Made by a program: the position numbers and the translations under genes | Shown: in pieces, positions 52,191 to 61,983 of the stretch | How positions within the stretch are numbered: position 1 is the stretch's first letter | Layout of the letters: every line of letters begins with the position of its first letter | Notes under the pieces: generated by a model | Database searches by the model: none | What the model saw: only the letters and a program-made list of their open reading frames with translations | What the model was told of the DNA's origin: nothing | Assembly (NCBI RefSeq): GCF_021117365.1 | Contig: NZ_CP088262.1 | Coordinates: 1,922,001-1,986,000, forward strand | Origin: Nocardioides sp. cx-173 | GTDB taxonomy: Bacteria > Actinomycetota > Actinomycetes > Propionibacteriales > Nocardioidaceae | DNA length: 64,000 bases | Reading direction: 5' to 3'

Positions 52191-54877
52191 TGGACACCGC
52201 GGAGATCCGCCGACGGTTCGTGGCTCACTTCGAGCGCAACCAGACCGTGGGGGCCCACCAGGCGGTGGCATCGGCGTCGCTCCTGCTCGACGACCCGAAC
52301 CTGCTGTTCGTCAACGCCGGCATGGTGCCGTTCAAGCCGTACTTCCTCGGCCAGGAGACCCCGCCGTACGACCGCGCGGTCAGCGTCCAGAAGTGCGTGC
52401 GGACCCCGGACATCGAGGACGTCGGCAAGACCACGCGCCACGGCACCTTCTTCGAGATGTGCGGCAACTTCTCCTTCGGCGACTACTTCAAGGAGGGCGC
52501 CATCGAGCTCGCCTGGGACCTGGTCACCAAGTCCCAGGCCGACGGTGGCTTCGGCTTCGACGAGGGCGTGCTGTACCCCTCGGTGCTCGACGGCGACGAG
52601 GAGGCGGTGGCGCTGTGGAGGCGGATCACCGGCCTGCCCGACGACCGGATCGTGCGCCTGCCCCCCGCCGAGAACTACTGGAGCATGGGCGTGCCCGGGC
52701 CCGGCGGCCCGTGCAGCGAGATCCTCATCGACCGTGGCCCCGCCTACGGCGCGGAGCGCGACTGGGACGCCGGTGACCGCTACCTGGAGTTCTGGAACCT
52801 GGTCTTCATGCAGGACGAGCTCAGCGCCGTGCGCAGCAAGTCGGACTTCGACATCTCCGGCACCCTGCCGAAGAAGAACATCGACACCGGCATGGGCCTG
52901 GAGCGGGTCGCGTACCTGCTGCAGGGCAAGGACAACATGTACGAGATCGACGTCATGTTCCCGGTGATCGAGCGGGCCATGGCCCTGACCGGTCGCACCT
53001 ACGGCACCAGCCACGAGGACGACGTCCGGTTCCGGGTCGTCGCCGACCATGTCCGCAGCTCGATGATGCTCATCGCCGACGGCGTCACGCCCGGCAACGA
53101 GGCGCGCGGCTACGTCCTGCGGCGACTGCTGCGCCGCGCCGTCCGGTCCATGCGCCTGCTCGGCTACGAGGACCCGGCGCTGCCCGAGCTGCTGCCGATC
53201 AGCCGGGACAAGATGGGGGAGACCTACACCGAGCTGCACCGGGACTGGGACCGCATCGCCCGCGTCGCGTACGCCGAGGAGGAGGCGTTCCGCAAGACGC
53301 TGCAGGCCGGCACCCAGATCTTCGACCTCGCCGCGGGTCAGGTGAAGGCCAGCGGCGCCACCACGCTGTCCGGAGACCGCGCCTTCGCGCTGCACGACAC
53401 CTACGGGTTCCCGATCGACCTGACGCTGGAGATGGCCTCCGAGGCCGGGCTCAGCGTCGACGAGGCCGGCTTCCGCGCGCTCATGACCGAGCAGCGCGAG
53501 CGGGCCAAGGCCGACGCCCGTGCCAAGAAGGGCCAGCACGCGGACACGACGGTCTACCGCGGCATCCTCGACGCCCACGGCCCCACCGAGTGGCTCGCCT
53601 ACGAGACCGACGAGACGGAGTCCAGCGCGCTGGCGCTGCTCACGGGCGGCGCTCCGGCCACCTCGCTGGCGCAGGGCGAGGTGGGCGAGCTCGTGCTCGA
53701 CCGCACGCCGTTCTACGCCGAGTCCGGCGGTCAGGTCGCCGACGCGGGCACCATCGAGTTCGACGGCGGCCGGCTGGAGGTGCTCGACGTGCAGCGCCCG
53801 GTGCGCGGGCTCGTCGTTCACCAGGTGCGGGTCGTGGACGGGGAGTTCACCCCAGGCTCGCTGCTGCACGCCAAGGTCGACCGCGACTGGCGCGTCGGTG
53901 CGCGGCAGGCGCACTCGGGCACCCACGTCGTGCACGCCGCGCTGCGCCAGGTGCTCGGCCCCAGCGCGCTCCAGTCGGGCTCCTACAACCGTCCGGGCTA
54001 CCTGCGGCTGGACTTCGGCTGGACCTCCGGTCTCTCGCCTGCGCAGGTTCATGACATCGAGCAGGTCTCCAACGAGGCGCTGCGCGCCGACCTGCCGGTG
54101 CACTGGCAGTACATGACCCTGCCCGAGGCCAAGGAGTGGGGCGCGATCGCCCTGTTCGGCGAGACCTACGACGACCAGAAGGTCCGCGTGGTCGAGATCG
54201 GCGGCCCCTGGTCGCGCGAGCTCTGCGGCGGCACCCACGTCTCGCACGCCTCGCAGATCGGCACCATCGTCGTCACCGGTGAGTCCTCGGTCGGCTCCGG
54301 CAACCGCCGCATCGAGGCCTTCACCGGCGTCGAGGGCTTCGCCTACCTCGCGCGTGAGCGCGACGTGGTCGACCAGCTGACCGGCCTGCTGAAGACCCAG
54401 CCCGACGACCTGGTGGGTCGCGTGAGCGACCTGGTCGAGCGCCTGCGCCAGGCCGAGAAGGAGCTGGAGCGGGGCCGGCTCGCCCAGCTGCTCGCCGGCG
54501 CCGGGCAGCTCGCGGCGTCCGCGACCAAGGTGGGCGACGTCAACGTCGTGGCGCAGCGCGCCGACGGTGCCGGCGGAGCGGACGTGCGCACGCTCGCCCT
54601 CGACGTCCGCAGCCGGATGAGCCCCTCGGAGCCCGGGGTCGTCGTGATCGTCGGCTCCACCGGCTCCGGGGCGGACGCCAAGGTCGCGGTCGTGGCCGCA
54701 GTCAACGACGAGGCCCGCGCGCGGGGGCTCTCGGCCAACGCGCTGGTGCGGGCCGTGGGGCCGCTGCTCGGCGGCCGGGGCGGCGGAAAGGACGACGTGG
54801 CCCAGGGCGGCGGCACCGATGCGTCGCGCATCGACGAGGCGCTGGCCCTGGTCCCGGTCGAGGTGGCTCGCAGCTGA
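52190..54877 (+). CDS. alaS: Alanyl-tRNA synthetase
   Basis: The protein has 895 aa, full length. The class II core starts MDTAEIRRRFVAHFERN with LLFVNAGMVPFKPYFLG, CVRTPDIEDVGKTTRHGTFFEMCGNFSFGDYFK and the PGPGGPCSEI motif. The editing domain has HSGTHVVHAALRQVLG and CGGTHVSHASQIG, which form the zinc site that clears Ser-tRNA-Ala. The DHHA1 C-terminal domain with GGRGGGKDDVAQGGG is complete. It sits in a tightly coupled string with its neighbours. Confidence 0.97.
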   Translation: MDTAEIRRRFVAHFERNQTVGAHQAVASASLLLDDPNLLFVNAGMVPFKPYFLGQETPPYDRAVSVQKCVRTPDIEDVGKTTRHGTFFEMCGNFSFGDYFKEGAIELAWDLVTKSQADGGFGFDEGVLYPSVLDGDEEAVALWRRITGLPDDRIVRLPPAENYWSMGVPGPGGPCSEILIDRGPAYGAERDWDAGDRYLEFWNLVFMQDELSAVRSKSDFDISGTLPKKNIDTGMGLERVAYLLQGKDNMYEIDVMFPVIERAMALTGRTYGTSHEDDVRFRVVADHVRSSMMLIADGVTPGNEARGYVLRRLLRRAVRSMRLLGYEDPALPELLPISRDKMGETYTELHRDWDRIARVAYAEEEAFRKTLQAGTQIFDLAAGQVKASGATTLSGDRAFALHDTYGFPIDLTLEMASEAGLSVDEAGFRALMTEQRERAKADARAKKGQHADTTVYRGILDAHGPTEWLAYETDETESSALALLTGGAPATSLAQGEVGELVLDRTPFYAESGGQVADAGTIEFDGGRLEVLDVQRPVRGLVVHQVRVVDGEFTPGSLLHAKVDRDWRVGARQAHSGTHVVHAALRQVLGPSALQSGSYNRPGYLRLDFGWTSGLSPAQVHDIEQVSNEALRADLPVHWQYMTLPEAKEWGAIALFGETYDDQKVRVVEIGGPWSRELCGGTHVSHASQIGTIVVTGESSVGSGNRRIEAFTGVEGFAYLARERDVVDQLTGLLKTQPDDLVGRVSDLVERLRQAEKELERGRLAQLLAGAGQLAASATKVGDVNVVAQRADGAGGADVRTLALDVRSRMSPSEPGVVVIVGSTGSGADAKVAVVAAVNDEARARGLSANALVRAVGPLLGGRGGGKDDVAQGGGTDASRIDEALALVPVEVARS

Positions 54878-55338
54878 TGCGCTCCGGCGTACGGCTCGGC
54901 ATCGACCCCGGGGACGCCCGGATCGGGGTGGCGCGCAGCGACCCCTCGGGCTTCCTGGCGACGCCGGTCGAGACGGTACGGCGCGGCAAGGGGGACCTGC
55001 GCCGGATCGCGCAGATCCTGGCCGAGGAGGAGGCCGTCGAGGTGGTCGTCGGCCTGCCCCGCTCGCTCTCCGGCGGGGAGGGCCCGGCGGCGGCCAAGGT
55101 GCGCGAGTTCGCGGCGCGGCTGGCCCGCGCGGTGGCGCCCGTCCCCGTGCGGCTGTGCGACGAGAGGCTGACCACCGTGTCGGCGGAGGCTATGCTGCGC
55201 GACCGTGGCCAGAAGGGCCGCAAACGGCGTGCCGTGGTGGACCAGGCGGCCGCCGTCCTGATCCTGCAGCACGCGCTCGACACCGAACGCGCCTCGGGGC
55301 TCGCACCGGGTGAGATCGTGGAGGAGACCCATGAGTGA
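54877..55338 (+). CDS. ruvX: Holliday junction resolvase-like RuvX/YqgF
   Basis: The protein has 153 aa. The RNase H-like fold has GIDPGDARIGVARSD (first catalytic Asp), VVVGLPRSLSGGEGP, and LCDERLTTVSAEAML (Glu and downstream Asp). YqgF proteins process Holliday junctions or pre-16S rRNA 5' ends; the latter is the better supported role in bacteria. It overlaps alaS by one base and mltG by 8 bp. Confidence 0.92.
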   Translation: MRSGVRLGIDPGDARIGVARSDPSGFLATPVETVRRGKGDLRRIAQILAEEEAVEVVVGLPRSLSGGEGPAAAKVREFAARLARAVAPVPVRLCDERLTTVSAEAMLRDRGQKGRKRRAVVDQAAAVLILQHALDTERASGLAPGEIVEETHE

Positions 55339-56524
55339 GCCGATGAACCAGTCCGCGGCCGACCGGGCCGACGACCCCGACCTCGACGAGGGCTCCTTCG
55401 TGGACGACGTCTACGAGCCCCGGCCGGGCGGCCGGCGCCGCAAGCGACGCGGGGTCTCGGGCTGCCTGCCCGTGCTGATCGTCCTGGCCGTGCTCGGCGG
55501 TCTGCTCTACGTCGGAGTCACCCAGGGCGTGGACTTCGTCAAGGACCAGTTCGGCGAGGCCGAGGACTACCCCGGCCCGGGCTCCGGGCAGGTGAGCTTC
55601 GAGGTCAGCTCCGGCGACACCGCGACCGACATCGGCCGCAACCTCAAGGACCAGGGCGTCGTGGCGTCCGTGGACGCGTTCGTCAGCGCGGCCAACGGCG
55701 AGCCCAAGGCGGGCGGGATCCAGGTGGGCTTCTACTCGCTGAAGAAGGAGATGGCCGCCGAGGACGCGCTCGCGATCCTGATCGAGCCCGGCAACCTGGT
55801 CACCAATGCCATCACCATCCCCGAGGGCCTGCGAGTCGTCGACATCGTCGACATCCTCGCGGAGAAGACCGACTTCAAGCGCGGGGCGTTCGAGAAGGCG
55901 CTGGCCCAGCCGGGCAAGCTCGGCCTGCCCGGCTACGCCGAGGGCAACCCGGAGGGCTACCTCTTCCCCTCGACGTACTCCTTCGGTCCCAAGGACACCC
56001 CGGCGTCCATGCTCAAGGCCATGGTCGACCGCTGGAAGCAGGCTGCCGAGGACGCGAACCTCGAGGCCGCCGCTGCGGAGTTGGACCTGACCCCCCACGA
56101 GCTCATGACCGTGGCCAGCCTGGTTGAGGCCGAGGGCCGCGGCGACGACATGCCCAAGATCGCGCGCGTGATCTACAACCGGCTGGCCGACCCGAGCGGG
56201 CCGACGGTCGGCAAGCTGCAGATCGACGCGACGGTCAACTACGCCCTGGACCGCTCGCTCGTGGCCATCCCGACGTCGGAGGACCTGAAGGTCGACTCGC
56301 CGTACAACACCTACGAGGTGGTCGGCCTGCCGCCGGGGCCGATCGAGGCGCCCGGCGACGCGGCGATCCAGGCGGCCAGCAAGCCCGCCGACGGAGACTG
56401 GCTGTTCTACGTCACGGTCGACCTGGAGACCGGCGAGACCAAGTTCACCGAGAGCTACGACGAGTTCCTCGCCTACAAGCAGCAGCTGCGCGACTACTGC
56501 GCCAACGAGTCCGACCGCTGCTGA
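55331..56524 (+). CDS. mltG: Endolytic murein transglycosylase MltG (YceG-like)
   Basis: The protein has 397 aa from ATG 55331, with GAGGAG upstream. An acidic cytoplasmic tail and RRRKRR precede one membrane helix (about 44-64). A LysM-like segment (VSFEVSSGDTATDIGRNLKDQGVV) is followed by the catalytic region: ASLVEAEGRGDDMPKIARVIYNRL with Glu265 as the likely catalytic acid, LQIDATVNYAL, SPYNTYEVVGLPPGPI. It cleaves nascent peptidoglycan outside the membrane to end strands. Confidence 0.93.
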   Translation: MSEPMNQSAADRADDPDLDEGSFVDDVYEPRPGGRRRKRRGVSGCLPVLIVLAVLGGLLYVGVTQGVDFVKDQFGEAEDYPGPGSGQVSFEVSSGDTATDIGRNLKDQGVVASVDAFVSAANGEPKAGGIQVGFYSLKKEMAAEDALAILIEPGNLVTNAITIPEGLRVVDIVDILAEKTDFKRGAFEKALAQPGKLGLPGYAEGNPEGYLFPSTYSFGPKDTPASMLKAMVDRWKQAAEDANLEAAAAELDLTPHELMTVASLVEAEGRGDDMPKIARVIYNRLADPSGPTVGKLQIDATVNYALDRSLVAIPTSEDLKVDSPYNTYEVVGLPPGPIEAPGDAAIQAASKPADGDWLFYVTVDLETGETKFTESYDEFLAYKQQLRDYCANESDRC

Positions 56525-56536
56525 GCGGCCGCCGTC

Positions 56537-57340
56537 ATGAGGTGTGCCGTCCTGGGCGACCCGATCGCCCACTCGCTGTCGCCGGTGCTGCACCGGGCCG
56601 GCTACGAGGCGCTGGGTCTCGACTGGACCTACGACGCGGTGCGGGTGGGGCTCGGCGAGCTCGCGGCGCAGCTGCGCCCGGAGGCGGGCTGGCGCGGGCT
56701 CTCGCTGACGATGCCGCTCAAGCGGGAGGCCATGGGACTGGCCGACGAGGTCACCGAGCGGGCGCGGCTGGTCGGTGCCGCCAACACGTTGGTGCTCGGT
56801 GACGGCCGGATCTCGGCGGACAACACCGACCTGCCCGGCGCCGTGGCCGCCGTCCGGGAGCGGTACGACGGTCCGGTACGGGCCGGCACCGTGCTCGGCG
56901 GCGGCGCGACGGCCGCGTCCACGGGCCTGGCCCTGTGTGAGCTGGGAGCCGGCACGGTGACGGTGCTCGCCCGGTCGCCGGAGCGGGCGCAGGAGACGCT
57001 CGACGCGATCGGCAGGCACCCGACCGCCCCCGAGGTGCGGGTCGGCTCGCTCGACGACGTACCGACCGGCGACGTGCTGGTCTCGACCATCCCCGCCGGG
57101 GCCCAGACGCCAGAGCTCGTGGGGCGAGCCGCGGGGATCCCGGTGTTGTTCGAGGTGCTCTACGACCCGTGGCCGACCCCGCTCGCGGCCAGCGCCGGGT
57201 CGCGACCGCTGGTCGGCGGCCTCGACCTGCTCGTGCACCAGGCGGCCGTGCAGTTCGAGCTCTTCACCGGACGGCCGGCCCCGCTCGACGCGATGCGCGC
57301 CGCGGGAGAGCGGGAGCTGGCCCAGCGGTCCAGCGCGTGA
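56537..57340 (+). CDS. aroE: Shikimate dehydrogenase
   Basis: The protein has 267 aa. GDPIAHSLSPVLHRAGYEALGL (shikimate-binding SxS) is followed by SLTMPLKREAM with the catalytic Lys, NTDLPGAV with its Asp, and the NADP-binding LGGGATAASTGLALCELG. It converts 3-dehydroshikimate to shikimate. It is the first aro gene of a cluster that continues aroC-aroK-aroB-aroQ, interrupted by a prepilin peptidase gene whose GTG overlaps its stop. Confidence 0.94.
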   Translation: MRCAVLGDPIAHSLSPVLHRAGYEALGLDWTYDAVRVGLGELAAQLRPEAGWRGLSLTMPLKREAMGLADEVTERARLVGAANTLVLGDGRISADNTDLPGAVAAVRERYDGPVRAGTVLGGGATAASTGLALCELGAGTVTVLARSPERAQETLDAIGRHPTAPEVRVGSLDDVPTGDVLVSTIPAGAQTPELVGRAAGIPVLFEVLYDPWPTPLAASAGSRPLVGGLDLLVHQAAVQFELFTGRPAPLDAMRAAGERELAQRSSA

Positions 57341-58041
57341 GCGAGGTCCCCGCGGGCCTGCTCCTGGCGATGGCCGCCTGCGGTGTCCTCGGGCTGCTCG
57401 TGCCGGAGCTGGTGCGCCGGGTGCCCGAGCCGGCCGTCGCCGACGACGCAGCGCCCAAGGAGACCTACGCGGCCATCGGGGACCGCCCCGGCCTGGCCGG
57501 CAGGGCCGCGCTCGCCTCCGCCGTCGCCGGCGCGGTGATCGGGGCAGCGGTGGGCGCGCAGTGGCCGCTGCTCTACCTGGTGCCGCTGGTCCCGATCGGC
57601 GTCGCGCTGGCGGTCATCGACTGGCGCACGCGGCTGCTGCCCACGCGGGTGATCGCGCCGGCGTACGTCCTCACCGTCGCGCTCGTGGCGGTGGCCACCG
57701 CCGTCACCGGGGACGTCGACGACCTGGCGCGGGCCGGCTGGGGGTGGGCCATCAGCGGCGGCTCGTTCCTGCTGCTGTGGTTCGTGCACCCGCGCGGGCT
57801 CGGCTACGGGGACGTGCGGCTCTCGGGCGTCCTCGGGATCGCGCTGGGCTACCTGGGCTGGGGCGAGCTGGTCGTCGGGATGTACGCCGGCTTCCTGCTC
57901 GGCGGGGTCGGCGGGGGTCTGCTGGCGCTGCTGCGGGTCGTGGAGCGCCGCGCCTTCCCGTTCGGGCCGTTCATGCTCGTGGGCGCCCTCGTCGGCGTCG
58001 CCGTGGGCGACCGGGTGCTCCGCAGTCTCGTCGGGGGGTGA
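57337..58041 (+). CDS. A24-family prepilin peptidase, lacking the methylase-type domain
   Basis: The protein has 234 aa with about seven membrane segments. The two catalytic aspartates are visible: Asp95 in AVIDWRTRLLP and Asp159 in GYGDVRLSG (GxGD). The N-terminal ~60 residues do not contain the paired CxxC of bifunctional PilD enzymes, so it should cleave but may not methylate. It would process type IV pilin-like or Tad signal sequences, but no pilus gene is nearby. It lies between aroE and aroC and overlaps aroE (GTGA). Confidence 0.88.
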   Translation: MSEVPAGLLLAMAACGVLGLLVPELVRRVPEPAVADDAAPKETYAAIGDRPGLAGRAALASAVAGAVIGAAVGAQWPLLYLVPLVPIGVALAVIDWRTRLLPTRVIAPAYVLTVALVAVATAVTGDVDDLARAGWGWAISGGSFLLLWFVHPRGLGYGDVRLSGVLGIALGYLGWGELVVGMYAGFLLGGVGGGLLALLRVVERRAFPFGPFMLVGALVGVAVGDRVLRSLVGG

Positions 58042-58069
58042 CCGGCGCGGGCGTCGGGGTCGTCAATGA

Positions 58070-58075
58070 AAGACT
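58070..58075 (+). promoter_or_regulatory. -10-like element (AAGACT) of aroC, leaderless arrangement
   Basis: AAGACT ends 6 nt before the ATG at 58082. The first base deviates from the usual T/C. Confidence 0.35.
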
Positions 58076-58081
58076 GACCCC

Positions 58082-59260
58082 ATGCTGCGTTGGCTCACCG
58101 CGGGCGAGTCCCACGGCCCCTCCCTGGTCGCGATCCTCGAGGGGCTGCCCGCCCATGTCCGGGTGACCTCCGACGACATCGCCGACTCCCTGGCCCGGCG
58201 ACGCCTCGGCTACGGCCGCGGCGCTCGGATGAAGTTCGAGCAGGACCAGGTCACGCTCACCGGAGGGGTGCGCCACGGGCTCACCCAGGGCGGTCCGGTC
58301 GCCCTGCAGGTGGGCAACACCGAGTGGCCCAAGTGGGAGAAGGTCATGTCCGCCGACCCGGTGGACCCCGTCGAGCTCGAGGCCATGGCCCGCAACGCCC
58401 CGCTGACCCGGCCCCGCCCGGGCCACGCCGACCTGGCCGGCATGCAGAAGTACGACTTCGACGACGCCCGCCCGATCCTGGAGCGGGCCTCCGCCCGCGA
58501 GACCGCGGCGCGCGTGGCGCTCGGTCGGGTCGCGAGCAACTTCCTCGAGCAGGCCACCGGAGCCCGCATCGTCTCGCACGTCATCGAGCTCGGCGGTGTC
58601 CGCGCTCCCGACGGGTTGTGGCCCGAGGCCGACGACGTGGCGCGCCTCGACGAGGACCCGGTGCGCTGCCTGGACCCCGAGACGTCCGCCGGCATGGTGG
58701 CCGCCATCGACCAGGCCCACAAGGACGGCGACACGCTCGGCGGGGTCGTCGAGGTCGTCGTGCACGGGCTGCCGCCGGGCCTCGGCTCGCACGTCCACTG
58801 GGACCGCCGTCTCGACTCCCGCCTGGCCGGGGCGCTCATGGGGATCCAGGCGATCAAGGGCGTCGAGGTCGGGGACGGCTTCGCGCTCGCGGCCACGCCG
58901 GGCTCGCTGGCCCACGACGAGATCGTGCCGACCGAGGAGGGCATCCGGCGTACGTCGGGCCGCTCCGGTGGCACCGAGGGCGGCATGACCACCGGCGAGG
59001 TGCTGCGCGTGCGCGCGGCGATGAAGCCGATCGCCACCGTGCCGCGTGCGCTGCGCACCGTCGACGTCGCGACCGGGGAGGCGTCCGTGGCGCACCACCA
59101 GCGCTCCGACGTGTGCGCGGTCCCCGCCGCGGGGATCGTCGCGGAGGCCATGGTGGCGCTGGTGCTGGCCGACGCCGTCGTGGAGAAGTTCGGCGGCGAC
59201 TCGGTGCAGGAGACCCGCCGCAACGTCGCGAGCTACCTCGAGACGCTGAGGTTCCGGTGA
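58082..59260 (+). CDS. aroC: Chorismate synthase
   Basis: The protein has 392 aa. Family signatures: [20 protein letters not shown] (start), [53 protein letters not shown] and a C-terminal [20 protein letters not shown]. It converts EPSP to chorismate with reduced FMN. It overlaps aroK by GTGA and probably starts the aroC-aroK-aroB-aroQ transcript. Confidence 0.96.
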   Translation: MLRWLTAGESHGPSLVAILEGLPAHVRVTSDDIADSLARRRLGYGRGARMKFEQDQVTLTGGVRHGLTQGGPVALQVGNTEWPKWEKVMSADPVDPVELEAMARNAPLTRPRPGHADLAGMQKYDFDDARPILERASARETAARVALGRVASNFLEQATGARIVSHVIELGGVRAPDGLWPEADDVARLDEDPVRCLDPETSAGMVAAIDQAHKDGDTLGGVVEVVVHGLPPGLGSHVHWDRRLDSRLAGALMGIQAIKGVEVGDGFALAATPGSLAHDEIVPTEEGIRRTSGRSGGTEGGMTTGEVLRVRAAMKPIATVPRALRTVDVATGEASVAHHQRSDVCAVPAAGIVAEAMVALVLADAVVEKFGGDSVQETRRNVASYLETLRFR

Positions 59261-59751
59261 GCGTCGTCCTGGTCGGGCCCATGGGGTCGGGCAAGTCGAC
59301 TGTCGCGCCCCTGCTCGCCGAGGCGCTCGGGGTGACCGTCCGCGACGTCGACTCCGAGATCGAGGCCCGCGAAGGGCGCTCGATCTCCGACATCTTCGTC
59401 GACTCCGGCGAGGATCACTTCCGTGAGCTCGAGCGGGCCGCCGTCCGCGAGGTGCTGGCCGAGCACGACGGGGTCGTGTCGCTCGGCGGGGGAGCGGTGC
59501 TCGACCCCGAGACCCGCGAGCTCCTGGTCGACCACCGGGTCGTCTTCCTGCGGGTCGGGCTGGCCGAGGCCGTCAAACGTGTGGGCCTGGGCACCGGACG
59601 CCCGCTGCTGCTCGGCAACGTCCGCTCGCGGATCAAGGCGCTGCTCGACGAGCGCGCGCCGGTCTACGCCGCCGTCGCCGACCTCACCGTCGACACCGAT
59701 GAGCGCACTCCCGAGGACATCGTCGCCGAGATCGAGAAGGCCCTGCCATGA
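59257..59751 (+). CDS. aroK: Shikimate kinase
   Basis: The protein has 164 aa from the GTG overlapping aroC. Walker [10 protein letters not shown] (about 7-15), [18 protein letters not shown] with the shikimate-binding Asp, [18 protein letters not shown], and the lid GLGTGRPLL with its Arg. It phosphorylates shikimate with ATP. It overlaps aroB (ATGA). Confidence 0.95.
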   Translation: MSVVLVGPMGSGKSTVAPLLAEALGVTVRDVDSEIEAREGRSISDIFVDSGEDHFRELERAAVREVLAEHDGVVSLGGGAVLDPETRELLVDHRVVFLRVGLAEAVKRVGLGTGRPLLLGNVRSRIKALLDERAPVYAAVADLTVDTDERTPEDIVAEIEKALP

Positions 59752-60860
59752 GCGCCACCACCAGCGACCGCGTCCTCCACGTCGGCGGCGCCTCGCCGTA
59801 CGACGTCGTGGTCGGCGCGGACCTCGCCGGACGGCTCCCCGCCATCCTGGGCGAGGAGGTGCAGCGGGTCGCCCTGCTCTGCGCCGGGGAGCTCGTCGAG
59901 CACGCGCAGCCGGTGCTCGACGCGCTGCGCGAGGAGTACGACGTGCTCGTGCTCGGCCTGCCGGAGGGGGAGCGCGCCAAGACCGCCTCGGTCGCCAACG
60001 ACTGCTGGGAGGCGCTCGGCGAGGCCGGCTTCACCCGCTCGGACGCGGTGGTCACCTTCGGCGGCGGCGCCACGACCGACCTCGGCGGCTTCGTGGCCGC
60101 GAGCTGGCTGCGCGGAGTCCGCGTCGTCCACGTGCCCACCACGCTCCTGGCAATGGTCGACGCCGCCGTCGGCGGCAAGACCGGCATCAACACCGGCGCC
60201 GGCAAGAACCTCGTCGGTGCGTTCCACGAACCCGCCGGCGTCCTGTGCGACCTGCGGCTCCTGGAGTCGCTGCCGCGCGAGGAGCTCGTCGCCGGGCTGG
60301 GTGAGGTGGTCAAGTGCGGCTTCATCGCCGACCCCGAGATCCTGCGGCTGGTGGAGACGACCGATCCGGCGGCGCTGACGCCCGGCTCCGAGGTGCTGCG
60401 CGAGCTGGTCGAGCGGGCGATCGCGGTGAAGATCGACATCGTCGTCGCCGACCTGCGCGAGACCGGCGGGACCGAAGGCCACCCGGGGCGCGAGGCGCTC
60501 AACTACGGGCACACCCTCGCCCACGGCATCGAGCGCGCCGAGGACTACGCCATCCGGCACGGCGAGGCGGTCGCGATCGGCTGCGTCTACGTCGCCGAGC
60601 TCGCCCGCGCCGCGGGGATCCTGGCCCCCGAGGTCGCCGACCGCCACCACACCGCCTTCGCACGGGTCGGGCTGCCGACGACCTACGGTGGCGGCGACTT
60701 CGACGAGCTCCTGGCCACCATGGCGGTCGACAAGAAGGCGCGCGGCTCGCAGCTGCGGTTCGTCGTGCTCGAGGACATCGGGAGGCCGGTCGTCCTGGCC
60801 GGCCCCTCGGAGCAGGACCTGCGCGCGGCCTACGACGTGGTCACCGGCGGCCGGTCGTGA
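59748..60860 (+). CDS. aroB: 3-dehydroquinate synthase
   Basis: The protein has 370 aa. NAD-binding GGGATTDLGGFVAASWLRGVRVVHVPTTLLAMVDAAVGGKTGIN is followed by the metal ligands in GLGEVVKCGFI (Glu), EALNYGHTLAHGIE (His) and a further RHGEAVAIG (His). It cyclises DAHP to 3-dehydroquinate. The protein overlaps aroK and aroQ genes by four bases each. Confidence 0.96.
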   Translation: MSATTSDRVLHVGGASPYDVVVGADLAGRLPAILGEEVQRVALLCAGELVEHAQPVLDALREEYDVLVLGLPEGERAKTASVANDCWEALGEAGFTRSDAVVTFGGGATTDLGGFVAASWLRGVRVVHVPTTLLAMVDAAVGGKTGINTGAGKNLVGAFHEPAGVLCDLRLLESLPREELVAGLGEVVKCGFIADPEILRLVETTDPAALTPGSEVLRELVERAIAVKIDIVVADLRETGGTEGHPGREALNYGHTLAHGIERAEDYAIRHGEAVAIGCVYVAELARAAGILAPEVADRHHTAFARVGLPTTYGGGDFDELLATMAVDKKARGSQLRFVVLEDIGRPVVLAGPSEQDLRAAYDVVTGGRS

Positions 60861-61285
60861 GGACGCTGGTGCTCAACGGCCCCAACCTGGGACGGCTGGG
60901 ACGGCGCCAGCCCGAGATCTACGGCACCACCACGCACGCCCAGCTGGCCGAGCAGTGCCTGGCCTGGGGTGCGGCGCTGGGCCTCGAGGTCGAGGTCCGC
61001 CAGACCAACCACGAGGGCGTGATGCTCGACTGGCTCAACACCGCGGCCGACGACGGGGACGCCGTCGTCCTCAACGCCGCCGCGTGGACGCACTACTCCT
61101 ACGCGCTCCTCGACGCGTGCGCCCAGCTCACCGCGCCGCTCGTCGAGGTGCACATCTCCGACCCGCTTCAGCGCCCGGAGGAGTTCCGGCACACCTCCGT
61201 GGTGACTCCCTACGCGGTGGAGGTCATCGCGGGGCACGGCATCGACGGCTATCGCCTCGCGCTCGAGGTCGTCGCGCGGGGCTGA
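60857..61285 (+). CDS. aroQ: Type II 3-dehydroquinate dehydratase
   Basis: The protein has 142 aa from the GTG overlapping aroB. LVLNGPNLGRLGRRQPEIYG holds the catalytic Tyr22 with its activating Arg on the flexible lid. Asn73 lies in VVLNAAAWTHYSYAL and His99 in VEVHISDP, followed by FRHTSVV. This is the dodecameric class II enzyme, unrelated to AroD. With aroE, aroK, aroC and aroB in this cluster, only DAHP synthase and AroA are missing from the shikimate pathway here. Confidence 0.95.
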   Translation: MRTLVLNGPNLGRLGRRQPEIYGTTTHAQLAEQCLAWGAALGLEVEVRQTNHEGVMLDWLNTAADDGDAVVLNAAAWTHYSYALLDACAQLTAPLVEVHISDPLQRPEEFRHTSVVTPYAVEVIAGHGIDGYRLALEVVARG

Positions 61286-61332
61286 GCGGGATGGACGGCG
61301 GGGCTCCGATAGGAGGGGTGACGGGGAACCAC

Positions 61333-61338
61333 TAGACT
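61333..61338 (+). promoter_or_regulatory. Promoter -10 (TAGACT) of efp
   Basis: TAGACT lies 68 nt before the efp ATG, giving an untranslated leader of about 60 nt, unlike the leaderless genes in the window. There is no convincing -35. Confidence 0.45.
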
Positions 61339-61406
61339 CGTCGGCTGTTGCCCGCGAGATCTCCGGGCGGCGTACCGAACCCCCGAGCGAAGGCTGACAC
61401 GCGCGC

Positions 61407-61970
61407 ATGGCATCGACCAACGACCTCAAGAACGGCATGGTGCTCAACATCGACGGTCAGCTCTGGGCTGTCGTCGACTTCCAGCACGTGAAGCCGGGCA
61501 AGGGCCCCGCGTTCGTGCGGACCAAGCTCCGCAACGTCGAGTCGGGCAAGAACGTCGACAAGACCTTCAACGCCGGCACCAAGGTCGAGACCGCCACGGT
61601 CGACCGCCGCACGATGCAGTACCTCTACAACGACGGCACGTCGTTCGTGTTCATGGACACCGGCACCTACGACCAGATCGAGGTCCCGCCCGAGGTGCTG
61701 GGCGACGGCGCCAACTTCCTCCTGGAGAACCAGGAGGCCATCGTGGCGACCAACGAGGGCCGGGTGCTCTTCGTCGAGCTGCCCGCGTCGGTGGAGCTGG
61801 TCATCACGTTCACCGAGCCCGGCCTCGCCGGCGACAGCGCGACCGGCCGCACCAAGCCCGCGACGCTCGAGACCGGCCACGAGATCCAGGTCCCGCTCTT
61901 CATCAACCAGGGCGAGAAGGTCAAGGTCGACACCCGCGACTCGTCGTACCTGGGTCGCGTCAAGTCCTGA
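61407..61970 (+). CDS. efp: Translation elongation factor P
   Basis: The protein has 187 aa, standard length. KOW-like N-terminal domain with Lys32 in [18 protein letters not shown], the tip residue that is post-translationally modified in some bacteria. Two OB domains follow, including [22 protein letters not shown] and the C-terminal GRVKS. EF-P relieves stalling at polyproline. In the related actinobacteria the modification is not well defined. Confidence 0.96.
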   Translation: MASTNDLKNGMVLNIDGQLWAVVDFQHVKPGKGPAFVRTKLRNVESGKNVDKTFNAGTKVETATVDRRTMQYLYNDGTSFVFMDTGTYDQIEVPPEVLGDGANFLLENQEAIVATNEGRVLFVELPASVELVITFTEPGLAGDSATGRTKPATLETGHEIQVPLFINQGEKVKVDTRDSSYLGRVKS

Positions 61971-61983
61971 TGGCGGTCGTCTG

